The notes under the pieces are model-generated. The model was given only the letters and a program-made list of their open reading frames with translations, did not search any database and was not told the origin of the DNA. The translations under genes were made by a program, and so were the position numbers. Shown here piece by piece: positions 13,730 to 20,852 of a stretch of DNA of 39,684 bases (position 1 is its first letter; each line of letters begins with the position of its first letter). This DNA is from a virus. The stretch is taken from IMG/VR virus record IMGVR_UViG_3300031758_000189, positions 1-39,684 of that record; one strand, given 5' to 3'.

Positions 13730-13894
13730 ATGACCGAAGCAAACCAAACAACATTGCAAGAAATCTTTTTCGACCTGTGCGACCTAATCGACAGCGGCGA
13801 AGCGGACAACATTGCATTGACCGACTTTGCAGAGTTTTCGACCTTGTCCGAATTTCTGATTGAGCAGCGCGACAAAATCGCTCGCTTCACATAA
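13730..13894 (+). CDS. Early tiny acidic hypothetical protein (54 aa)
   Basis: ATG 13730, preceded by AGGAGCG about 8 bases upstream, to TAA 13892-13894. The acidic helical product begins MTEANQTTLQEIFFDLCDLI and ends SEFLIEQRDKIARFT. It has no recognisable domain. It lies 18 bases before the next gene, whose leader is the second copy of the 20-base repeat. Confidence 0.6.
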   Translation: MTEANQTTLQEIFFDLCDLIDSGEADNIALTDFAEFSTLSEFLIEQRDKIARFT

Positions 13895-13896
13895 AC

Positions 13897-13916
13897 GAAA
13901 GGAAACTGAACCATGA
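13897..13916 (+). repeat. 20-base translation leader, copy 2
   Basis: Identical to 13549-13568, here entirely non-coding up to the ATG at 13913. Confidence 0.7.
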
Positions 13917-14137
13917 ACGATATTTTTAGAACTGTCCGCGAGTTACTCCAAAGCAACAAATGCGTCCTAATGGGTAACGCCGTGAACAATGAAGGCGAAC
14001 TATACGATGACAGCGTTGAGAACCTAACGGCAATCTTGGCGATGAAAGGGATGCTGGAAAGCGCCGAGGTTATGCAAGAGTTTGACGATTGCGTCTGGAT
14101 AAAGGTTGACCGCGAAGACTGGGAGAAAATGGCATGA
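13913..14137 (+). CDS. Early small hypothetical protein (74 aa)
   Basis: Begins MNDIFRTVRELLQSNKCVLM and is acidic in the second half (DDSVENLTAILAMKGMLESA; FDDCVWIKVDREDWEKMA). Predicted helical and soluble. Behind a strong AAAGGA site in the repeated leader. Its stop overlaps the start of the 68-aa gene (ATGA). Function unknown. Confidence 0.65.
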   Translation: MNDIFRTVRELLQSNKCVLMGNAVNNEGELYDDSVENLTAILAMKGMLESAEVMQEFDDCVWIKVDREDWEKMA

Positions 14138-14340
14138 CACACGACCGAACCTATTTCAGAATGCTATCCGATACCGCACTGGCTGACGCTGCGCGCTATT
14201 GCGACAATGACTTGGCCCTAGTGCTAGGCGAACGTCTGGAGACGCTCACAGACGCACAGGAAGAGCTAGAAGCGTTACAGATATTATATGACCGCCTAGT
14301 GGCCGAAAATAACGCCCTGCTGGACGATATGGCCGAATGA
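14134..14340 (+). CDS. Early coiled-coil hypothetical protein (68 aa)
   Basis: After MTHDRTYFRMLSDTALADAA, residues about 30-66 form an uninterrupted amphipathic helix (LGERLETLTDAQEELEALQI then LYDRLVAENNALL) that predicts a coiled coil, so the product probably oligomerises or binds a helical partner. Coupled to both neighbours by ATGA overlaps. Function unknown. Confidence 0.65.
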   Translation: MTHDRTYFRMLSDTALADAARYCDNDLALVLGERLETLTDAQEELEALQILYDRLVAENNALLDDMAE

Positions 14341-14396
14341 CAGCGTTACTCGCTGGAGCCGCCCTGTTCCTACTCACATTACTATTGGAGGATTAA
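14337..14396 (+). CDS. Possible 19-aa hydrophobic peptide
   Basis: ATG overlaps the previous stop, and the 19 codons encode a nearly all-hydrophobic helix (MTALLAGAALFLLTLLLED). The final codons contain the GGAGG site of the next gene. This could be a genuine membrane micro-peptide or simply a translated leader that couples the two neighbours. Evidence is only the overlap and composition. Confidence 0.3.
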   Translation: MTALLAGAALFLLTLLLED

Positions 14397-14399
14397 CCA

Positions 14400-14606
14400 A
14401 TGAACCAATACCAACTAGCCATCCTTGGCCTTCTACTGGCGCAACTTTCCGCTTTATATGCCCTCCATAAGACGCGCAAAGACCGCGACCAATGGAAAGC
14501 CATGTGGACAATGACAGCCGAAGAACTGCTTTACTGGAAACGCAACGCAATCTTGCGCGATCCATTGACGGGCCGCTATGTCAAAAAGGTCAAGCGCAAT
14601 GGATAG
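14400..14606 (+). CDS. Early small membrane-anchored protein (68 aa)
   Basis: Residues about 4-22 (YQLAILGLLLAQLSALYAL) form one N-terminal membrane helix. It is followed by a basic cytoplasmic helix (HKTRKDRDQWKAMWTMTAEE) and a Lys/Arg-rich end. GGAGG is 7 bases upstream of the ATG. The layout (N-out anchor with a positive tail) fits an inner-membrane early protein. Function unknown. Confidence 0.65.
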   Translation: MNQYQLAILGLLLAQLSALYALHKTRKDRDQWKAMWTMTAEELLYWKRNAILRDPLTGRYVKKVKRNG

Positions 14607-14931
14607 GAACCTACGCGCCAAAATACGGCAACTGTGCAGCTACATCACCGACAAGTCGGCGGTTATGCAATACATCAACAGGGAACGGAACCTCAACCTG
14701 ACGCTGCGCGACATAGAGACCGCCTGCATAGGGCAACGCGACTATCGGCCCAACCTCAAGCCAATGGCCCCGTCTCCGCTGATCGTGACGCACAAGCAAC
14801 AGGGATATGACGACCTAGCTAGGGCGTTGTTCAAATATCATGCCAAGCGCACACACGGCCCTGAGCAAGCCTATTGGCTGGCACGACTGAACGACCGCCG
14901 GCCTAAGCCCACCACAACCATAGAAATGTAA
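14599..14931 (+). CDS. Early basic hypothetical protein (110 aa)
   Basis: The start is placed at ATG 14599 (MDRNLRAKIRQLCSYITDKS), which overlaps the previous stop and has AAAAGG about 9 bases upstream; an ATG at 14578 is in frame but less likely. The N-terminal 50 residues look like a helix-turn-helix (ITDKSAVMQYINRERNLNLT; LRDIETACIGQRD). A basic region with DDLARALFKYHAKR follows. DNA binding is a reasonable inference; possibly a small transcription regulator. Confidence 0.55.
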   Translation: MDRNLRAKIRQLCSYITDKSAVMQYINRERNLNLTLRDIETACIGQRDYRPNLKPMAPSPLIVTHKQQGYDDLARALFKYHAKRTHGPEQAYWLARLNDRRPKPTTTIEM

Positions 14932-14944
14932 AGGACACCGAACC

Positions 14945-15190
14945 ATGTTTGAAATTAAAGTTATCGACCCATCCGCCGATGATGACGAAAAAGGCATTGA
15001 CGCCCAGCTTGACCTGCTACGAGTAGCCGCCCGCGCATTTAAGAAGCACGAACGGCTCAAGGCTGAAATGCAGGCCCATGAGCGGCATATGTCGCTAATC
15101 TGCCAGACCTACGGCAACGTCTATAAGGTCTGGGGGTTTAGGCCGGAGCATCTGCGTCAAGCCTGCGTAGCACGGGGGCTGCTGAAATGA
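14945..15190 (+). CDS. Early small helical hypothetical protein (81 aa)
   Basis: Begins MFEIKVIDPSADDDEKGIDA, then long helices (QLDLLRVAARAFKKHERLKA; EMQAHERHMSLICQTYGNVY) and ends LRQACVARGLLK. The third diverged copy of the AAAGGA leader precedes it (14930-14947). Probably a helical bundle. Its TGA overlaps the next start. Function unknown. Confidence 0.65.
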   Translation: MFEIKVIDPSADDDEKGIDAQLDLLRVAARAFKKHERLKAEMQAHERHMSLICQTYGNVYKVWGFRPEHLRQACVARGLLK

Positions 15191-15372
15191 GCCGCCCGAT
15201 GTTTTACCCAATGGGAACGCTAGATGTCGGCGAAGTTGGCACTATGCCAGCCGCCAAGCGCGGCGATGCCAAGCGCACCAGCCGCAACGTCTCGCAATAC
15301 GGCATCAGGAACGGCAAGACGTTCAAGTGCCGCACTGTTGAGGGTGTCACCTTCATAACGAGGTTAGGTTAA
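15187..15372 (+). CDS. Early small protein, possible DNA-binding (61 aa)
   Basis: The C-terminal half (RTSRNVSQYGIRNGKTFKCR, then TVEGVTFITRLG) follows a pattern seen in small phage proteins where an Arg/Gly-rich helix is followed by KFxxRTxxGVxxxxR. This layout resembles minimal winged-helix/HTH DNA-binding proteins. The product is basic. It overlaps both neighbours (ATGA and TAATG). The assignment is by resemblance only. Confidence 0.5.
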   Translation: MSRPMFYPMGTLDVGEVGTMPAAKRGDAKRTSRNVSQYGIRNGKTFKCRTVEGVTFITRLG

Positions 15373-15728
15373 TGACAACCAAGAAAGACATTATGCGGTG
15401 GTATACCACATCCATATTGCCGCCCGACGGCACGGAAGAACTTAACAAGTTTATGCTTGATACCGCCATCAGTTTTGATGCTTTCTGGTATATGCCTGAT
15501 GGTTCGCCGGTCGGCATGATTTACAAGGATTTGTCTAAAGCACTTAAAGCTTATGCAAAGTATGATTTCACATCAGACGACATCTTGAAGATGCACCCGA
15601 CGCATGATGAACTTGTAGCCAATACGCTGCGGGTTAAAGATACGCCAGAAGACTATACTTTCGAAGCGTGGCGACACCCAATACCAAAGCGCACAACGCG
15701 AATAATTACGGAGGTGTTAAGCCAATGA
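15372..15728 (+). CDS. Early hypothetical protein (118 aa)
   Basis: A 118-aa protein starting MTTKKDIMRWYTTSILPPDG with two acidic and aromatic helices (LDTAISFDAFWYMPDGSPVG; LSKALKAYAKYDFTSDDILK). Soluble, no clear catalytic motif. It shares a base with the previous stop (TAATG) and its own stop overlaps the next start. Function unknown. Confidence 0.6.
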   Translation: MTTKKDIMRWYTTSILPPDGTEELNKFMLDTAISFDAFWYMPDGSPVGMIYKDLSKALKAYAKYDFTSDDILKMHPTHDELVANTLRVKDTPEDYTFEAWRHPIPKRTTRIITEVLSQ

Positions 15729-16141
15729 CCAGCATAAGCGAATGGGGCGCAGTCATGCGCCTAGCTAGACGCGCTGCGCTGTTGGCTGGCGAAGAACAAC
15801 GCCGCTTAGGGCGTGTGACGGAACAGGAAGATAGCAGCATCATGCTGTATACCGACGACCCGACCACGGCGGGGCTGTTTACCCGCAATTCCGACATGGC
15901 TGCAATGTGCAAGACCAGCGGCATTGAAGGCGTGTGCATCGTCATGGGCGACAAGTTTCCGCCCGCAGCGCATGAGGCCGAACGGGACGATCCGGAACTG
16001 CCACGCGTTGCTGCGATGTGGTTCCCCGCCACAGGCGACAAATGCCCGCGCTGCCGCCTGTTTAGGCGGACGGAAGGCGAAATCTGCAAAACGTGTGAAA
16101 GGACACTGACAAATGACCCTGCGCCAGTTCCTGTTCGATAA
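15725..16141 (+). CDS. Early zinc-ribbon protein (138 aa)
   Basis: ATG 15725 is chosen because GGAGGTG lies 9 bases upstream. A longer frame from 15668 would overlap the previous gene. Near residue 110 the sequence DKCPRCRLFRRTEGEICKTC has four cysteines spaced CxxC...CxxC, forming a zinc ribbon of the type seen at the C-terminus of isoleucyl-tRNA synthetase and in Fpg-like glycosylases. Upstream, DDPTTAGLFTRNSDMAAMCK and GDKFPPAAHEAERDDPELPR suggest a soluble domain also recalling the IleRS tail. Role unknown; nucleic-acid binding is likely for such a ribbon. Confidence 0.6.
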   Translation: MTSISEWGAVMRLARRAALLAGEEQRRLGRVTEQEDSSIMLYTDDPTTAGLFTRNSDMAAMCKTSGIEGVCIVMGDKFPPAAHEAERDDPELPRVAAMWFPATGDKCPRCRLFRRTEGEICKTCERTLTNDPAPVPVR

Positions 16142-16190
16142 CTTCGGGTGGGACATTTACGATTGGAATATTGATGACATTCGGTTCTGA
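16113..16190 (+). CDS. Possible 25-aa aromatic micro-protein
   Basis: ATG 16113 has AAAGGA about 9 bases upstream. The 25 codons encode a highly aromatic, acidic peptide (MTLRQFLFDNFGWDIYDW then NIDDIRF). It overlaps the end of the zinc-ribbon gene and the start of the 66-aa gene. The strong ribosome binding site is the only support. Confidence 0.4.
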   Translation: MTLRQFLFDNFGWDIYDWNIDDIRF

Positions 16191-16374
16191 CACACGCAAA
16201 TCTAAGCACGGCATAAACGTAATGGCTGTTGGCGAGGTTCGCGTGTTCGACACACCAACCGAACGCGACAAAGACATCCTGCGCCGTTCAGCGCACAATC
16301 AAAACGAGCGAACGGATCGCTTCTATATGACGCGATCCAAGGGTAAGACGCTGACAGTGACACGGCTGCGGTGA
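16174..16374 (+). CDS. Early small basic hypothetical protein (66 aa)
   Basis: The last gene of the early cluster. ATG 16174 gives MTFGSDTRKSKHGINVMAVG, then EVRVFDTPTERDKDILRRSA and a basic end TRSKGKTLTVTRLR. The C-terminal TxSKGKxLxVTRLR resembles the KFxxRTxxGVxxxxR ending of the 61-aa protein at 15187, so the two may share a small nucleic-acid-binding fold. Twelve bases after it the terminator stem begins. Confidence 0.6.
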   Translation: MTFGSDTRKSKHGINVMAVGEVRVFDTPTERDKDILRRSAHNQNERTDRFYMTRSKGKTLTVTRLR

Positions 16375-16385
16375 CGCACAATAAA

Positions 16386-16418
16386 AAACCCCCGGCGGAG
16401 TGAGGACGCCGGGGGTTT
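16386..16418. terminator. Bidirectional rho-independent terminator
   Basis: AAACCCCCGGCG (16386-16397) pairs perfectly with CGCCGGGGGTTT (16407-16418) around a 9-base loop, with A/T runs on both outer sides. It lies between the convergent early cluster (ending 16374) and the primase-helicase gene (ending 16477) and should stop transcription from both sides. Confidence 0.92.
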
Positions 16419-16476
16419 AATCAGGTCAGCGGAGCATAGCCGACCCTAAACATATACCATTGCAACCAAATGGTTG

Positions 16477-18822
16477 TCAATTCTTGCCTATGTTTGGCAT
16501 GATGCTGGATTTAGGCAAGTCTTCCGCCAAGCGGCGCAAGTCGGACTTGTTCCGTTTCTTCACGTCAGGCGCGGCAAAGATGTGTTTCTTAGTTGGGTGG
16601 TCAACGCAAGCGATGCGCCCCATGTCAACCCAGCCAGCCTCTTTTAATGCGTGTAGGAGCGCCGCCTGTGGTATCTTCACGCCAGCCGGCACGTTGACCG
16701 CCAGAGCGTCACAAATGCGGTGGAAAGGCCCACCGATGACGCCATTGGCAAACACGCCCGCCTTCTCGCGCATCATGTCCACAAGGTAGCTCTCGGCTAC
16801 ACTCATGCCATGCTCGACCATGTTGAGCTTCCATTCGGTGACAGGCGGCGCAGCGGCAGGATTGAACCGCGACACGTCGCGCTGCCACAGCCATGCGGCG
16901 CACTTCTCATAGCCGCCGTTCTTATACCACGCCCATAGCTTGTTCGCTGCGGTGGCTGACATACGCGGCGCGTGCGTCCACACGCAGAACCAACGCCTGT
17001 CCTGTGTCGGCAGCGTGATCGGCAGCGGATCGTTCGTGTAAGCAATCACCATCAGGCGGTTGACCAACTCATAGGGGTGCATACCCTTGCGGTTGACTGT
17101 CAGCGTTTCAGGTGGTGCAGCGATGAGCGGTTTCAGCTTGTTAGCCATAGCCCTGCGCTCCCGCGCCTCTGGTTCTTTTAATTCGTTTAGGATGACAACT
17201 TCAGCTTCAAGCGCGTAGCCCCACTGGCTGTCCAAGCCGCCCGCCTCAATGACTGACCTGTTGCGCCAGTGTTGACCGCCCAGCGCCCACAGGAACGGCT
17301 GGAACATACTGTCCTTGCCGACGCCTTCATCGCCGCCAATCAGGATGGCATGGTTTATCTTGACGTTAGGATGCTGTATCTTAAACGCCATAGCGTCAAG
17401 GATGTGGTCTAACTCCTCGTCATCCGCCACCAGATCGCGGCAATGCTGGAGCCACGGCTCAACGTCATGGTCTGCAATCTTGTCGCTGTCCGACACGTCA
17501 GGGCGTCCGTCAACCCAGCGGTTGCCGTAGACTAAGCCGTCACGCGTCACCAAGGTGTCATCGCCAGCGGCGAACGTCACGGCTGTTAGCGCAGGCGCGC
17601 CGCGATCCTGACGGCGCTCATCATAATAATAAGACGCCGAAATGCGCGGTTTCTTGCCGTGCAGGGATTTGCAGTCAACGTGACGGAACAGGGCGTTGAA
17701 GACGTTGCGGGCTATCTCTTGGCGCGTCACCATGTCAAAATAGCAGTCATCGGACTGTATATAGGCGAAACGCTCGAACCACTCGCTTTGTTCCAGCCGT
17801 CCTGCTTCTTTCTTTTCGACTTCACGCACACGCGCTGCGGCTTCATCAGGAAAAGCGTCGTTCGGTGCGATTTTCTCATACATCGACGCCAGACGCTCTG
17901 CGATTAGTTCGTCACGCAATCCGGGCGTTACCTTCGGGCCGCCTTCATTGGCTACCCAATCAAGAAAGGTGCGGCTGTCTAGGTCTTGGCAGTGCCCATG
18001 ATAGCAGCAGAACGAACGATCCAGCGGCTTATAGCGCGCCTCAATCATGCCGTCGCTGTGCTGGTCATGGTTAGGGCAGACGATGCCGCACCAGCCGTCA
18101 TTGTTGGGCGTGCTTAGGACTAAGTTCTTTTCGGCAAGCCATGTCAGGACGTTGTCAAGGCCAGTGTCGCGCAACTGCACCGCTTTATATTCGGCTGTGT
18201 CGCCTTCCTCTGGCGTAACGTCCAGCGCGGTGCAAATCTGCTCTAGCGTATACTCGCGGTCAGGGTCGAACGATACCAGCCGCGCGGGAAAGTTGTTGCG
18301 GCCCTGCTTCAGGTTGACGCTGCCGGGGATACGGCAGTTGCGAACAGCGTTAGTCGCGCCGGGATCAGTGTAGCCCGCATCCGCAATCGCCTTGATGGCC
18401 GCGCAGAAGTCGCCCTTGCGTGGCTGTTCGCTGAACGCGTAGCCCCACTGAAACGACCCTTCGCTGGTCTCCAGCACCCATGTCGGCGCAAGCGGCGGCT
18501 CTTTCGACTTCGTGCCAACGTCGTCCAGCATCATGAACAGCACATACTCGACGTTGCTGGACTTGGCGGCTGGCTTGCCGTCTACAAAGCGGTCAACAAT
18601 GAACGAGCCTGTGTTGACATACCATGCCTCGCCTTCTTTCATGCGGGTCTTTTCTGGCAGGAACGCAGGGAAGGTCGCCTTCGGCGCGCCGTCTGCGTGG
18701 AATATCATATTGCCGTCGCTGTCGTGCTGCGGCTTCTGACGCACAACAAGGGCAGTCTCGCCCACATTGTCCGTCGCCAATCCCGTTATATACTCTATGA
18801 ATTTCGTGCGATCCTCACTCAT
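16477..18822 (-). CDS. Primase-helicase (prim-pol plus SF3/VapE-like helicase, 781 aa)
   Basis: Residues about 90-200 look like a RepB/AEP-type primase: VLFMMLDDVG (Asp100/Asp101 as metal ligands) and RNCRIPGSVNLKQG at about 161-174. A zinc-binding patch follows (CPNHDQHSDG at about 249-258, CCYHGHC at 272-278). The C-terminal half is a superfamily 3/DUF5906-type helicase with Walker A GGDEGVGKDS (496-505), a Walker B-like EAEVVILNELKEPEA and an Asn sensor region AYTNDPLPI. It likely unwinds and primes phage DNA. AAAGGA of its ribosome binding site overlaps the polymerase stop region, so it is co-transcribed with polymerase. Confidence 0.88.
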   Translation of the reverse strand: MSEDRTKFIEYITGLATDNVGETALVVRQKPQHDSDGNMIFHADGAPKATFPAFLPEKTRMKEGEAWYVNTGSFIVDRFVDGKPAAKSSNVEYVLFMMLDDVGTKSKEPPLAPTWVLETSEGSFQWGYAFSEQPRKGDFCAAIKAIADAGYTDPGATNAVRNCRIPGSVNLKQGRNNFPARLVSFDPDREYTLEQICTALDVTPEEGDTAEYKAVQLRDTGLDNVLTWLAEKNLVLSTPNNDGWCGIVCPNHDQHSDGMIEARYKPLDRSFCCYHGHCQDLDSRTFLDWVANEGGPKVTPGLRDELIAERLASMYEKIAPNDAFPDEAAARVREVEKKEAGRLEQSEWFERFAYIQSDDCYFDMVTRQEIARNVFNALFRHVDCKSLHGKKPRISASYYYDERRQDRGAPALTAVTFAAGDDTLVTRDGLVYGNRWVDGRPDVSDSDKIADHDVEPWLQHCRDLVADDEELDHILDAMAFKIQHPNVKINHAILIGGDEGVGKDSMFQPFLWALGGQHWRNRSVIEAGGLDSQWGYALEAEVVILNELKEPEARERRAMANKLKPLIAAPPETLTVNRKGMHPYELVNRLMVIAYTNDPLPITLPTQDRRWFCVWTHAPRMSATAANKLWAWYKNGGYEKCAAWLWQRDVSRFNPAAAPPVTEWKLNMVEHGMSVAESYLVDMMREKAGVFANGVIGGPFHRICDALAVNVPAGVKIPQAALLHALKEAGWVDMGRIACVDHPTKKHIFAAPDVKKRNKSDLRRLAEDLPKSSIMPNIGKN

Positions 18823-18833
18823 CGCTTGATCCT

Positions 18834-20789
18834 TTACTTGCCATACCTACTCATAATTGCCACTTCTGCATTCAGGGGTAAACCCGACGCCCAAGGTGGC
18901 GGCTCACACATAATCTGCACCAGCCGCGCGGCGGCGGCTTCGGCTTCATCTTCTGGCACTTCCAAGACGATTTCATCGTGGATGTGCAGCACTACATCGT
19001 CCAACTGCCGTAAGGCGTAGCGCAGCAAGTCGTTAGCCACAGCCTGCGTGATGTTCTCACACGCCAGACCGCGCCACAGCCGCGCTCTAGGCCATTCCTT
19101 AGCGTCTGCGGCTGGCTTCCATGAAGCCTTAGCATAGGTTAGATTGCCTTCCTCGTCGAAGCGGGCGAAAGGATAACATAACACACGGCCAGACGGAAGA
19201 GCATACCAAAGATGCAGTCCGTCAAATAAATATGTGACGCGCCCGATGGTAAACTCGCGGCCCTTGTTCCGCATGGCGCGCATATAGGTTTCCTCAAGGC
19301 CCGACCAGTAAGGCACGGCCCACTTGTTAGCCCTGCGCCATGCGTCCACCATGCGCTTCGCGTCGCTCTCTGACATCATCAGGCCGTAGATGCGGCCCAT
19401 GCTGGCGAACGCACCGACACCGCCGGCGAAACCGCACGCCAACTCTTGCACCTTACCGATCTGGCGCTGGTCTTTATCAACGTCGTCATAGCCGACATGA
19501 AAGGTCGCCATAGCGTTGTGCTTGTAGACATCCTCACCCTTGGCAAAGATGTCCAGCTTGTTCGCGCCGAAGATGCTGTTGGACGCCCACGGCGTCACCC
19601 GCGCTTCGATGGCGGCCCAATCGGCGACGACCAGCCGCTTGCCTGTGTCGGCCATCAGCGCAGGGCGTAGCATCCCTTTCAGCACGTCCGTCACGCGGCG
19701 GCCATACTCAGGAACAATCTGATGCCCGCGCACCATAGCCTGCCGCACTAATGCAGGGTCGGCGGCGCACTTGCGGGGGAAATTGTGGACCTGAAGCCCA
19801 AACGATGAAGCGCGTCCAGTAGCACTGCCTCCAGCAAATACGAACGCTCCTCTAACGCGAAAATCCTCCTCGTCAGCAAGCGCCGCCGCACGTTGGAACT
19901 TTGCAACGGACGATGCCCACAGATCGTCCGCGCACTGGATGACTTCCGCGACTTCCGATGGCACTTCATCTGGGTTCTCCTCTGCCAGCACGAGTAAGTT
20001 GGCGCGCACGTTCTTGTCAATGGACAGCTTCTCGACGCCGTCCTTCATCACGGTCGCCACGGCTACGGCCTGCGGCCCTACACGGTCCAGCACCCACTTC
20101 TTCATCTTGGGGCTGCGGACGGATGTTATCTCGCCCTGCGTCACCTCTGCGACGATGGATTGTATCTCTGCCAGTTCAGTTTCAGCGTAGCGCACAGCCG
20201 CCAGCGCCAGCGGCCTGTCGAGCAGCACGCCGCGGTCGTTGATGCGCTCGTTGGTGTGATAATCAGCCAACTCATCAGCCGACAGCGGACGCTGCGCCTG
20301 CGCGATAGCGCGCATGGCCCGCACGTCCTGTTCGCAATAATCGACCATCTCCTGCATCAGCGTCGCGTCTTCACGAAATGCGCCGTCTGACTGCGGGATG
20401 GACAACAGGCGGATCAGTTGACCGCCGCGGTGGTCTTTCTTCATGGTGGCGCCAGCGAAGCGGCCCACATCCTCAAGGCTGCCCGGCGCACAGTTGGCGC
20501 GGGCCTGCGCTGCGGTGCAGTAGAACTGCTCCAGCTTGAAATCGACCTGAAGGACATACCAGAATATCAGGCGCTCGAACGCTGCGTTGTGCGCGTACAC
20601 TAGCCCCTTGTGGTCTTTGACGGCTTGCGGGAAAGGCTCACTGGGGAGCCACGTCCGCACGTCTTCGTCATCAAATGCGTATGACATACATAGCACGTCG
20701 GTGCTGGCGTCCTGCGCGTAATTGTACACGCCGCGGCTGCGAAGGTCGCAACGGCTCCGTGTTTCGAAATCGCACCATAATTTAGACAT
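18834..20789 (-). CDS. Family A DNA polymerase with 3'-5' exonuclease (651 aa)
   Basis: ATG 20789 is preferred (GGAAGAG upstream) over an in-frame GTG at 20801. The N-terminal DnaQ-like exonuclease shows WCDFETRS (Asp7, Glu9), AHNAAFER (about 66-73) and YCEQDV (Asp155). The polymerase has motif A VVADWAAIEAR (Asp390), motif B RQIGKVQELACGFAGG (about 442-457) and motif C VVLHIHDEIVLEV (602-606 core). In motif B the residue equivalent to E. coli Phe762 is Leu450, and the usual Tyr766 is Phe454. Replicates the phage genome together with the primase-helicase downstream and nucleases upstream. No fusion to a helicase. Confidence 0.93.
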   Translation of the reverse strand: MSKLWCDFETRSRCDLRSRGVYNYAQDASTDVLCMSYAFDDEDVRTWLPSEPFPQAVKDHKGLVYAHNAAFERLIFWYVLQVDFKLEQFYCTAAQARANCAPGSLEDVGRFAGATMKKDHRGGQLIRLLSIPQSDGAFREDATLMQEMVDYCEQDVRAMRAIAQAQRPLSADELADYHTNERINDRGVLLDRPLALAAVRYAETELAEIQSIVAEVTQGEITSVRSPKMKKWVLDRVGPQAVAVATVMKDGVEKLSIDKNVRANLLVLAEENPDEVPSEVAEVIQCADDLWASSVAKFQRAAALADEEDFRVRGAFVFAGGSATGRASSFGLQVHNFPRKCAADPALVRQAMVRGHQIVPEYGRRVTDVLKGMLRPALMADTGKRLVVADWAAIEARVTPWASNSIFGANKLDIFAKGEDVYKHNAMATFHVGYDDVDKDQRQIGKVQELACGFAGGVGAFASMGRIYGLMMSESDAKRMVDAWRRANKWAVPYWSGLEETYMRAMRNKGREFTIGRVTYLFDGLHLWYALPSGRVLCYPFARFDEEGNLTYAKASWKPAADAKEWPRARLWRGLACENITQAVANDLLRYALRQLDDVVLHIHDEIVLEVPEDEAEAAAARLVQIMCEPPPWASGLPLNAEVAIMSRYGK

Positions 20790-20815
20790 AGAAGTTCTCA
20801 CTCTTCCGCTACTTG

Positions 20816-20839
20816 CCGGAGCGCGGTGGCGCGCCCCGG
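20816..20839 (-). other. GC-rich hairpin between the 220-aa gene and DNA polymerase
   Basis: CCGG and GCGCG arms pair with CGCGC and CCGG around a GTGG loop, with one G-U pair, giving a 10-bp stem. No T-tract follows on the minus strand, so complete termination is unlikely. It may attenuate or process the transcript before the polymerase ribosome binding site. Confidence 0.5.
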
Positions 20840-20852
20840 CTTTCGCACCCTG

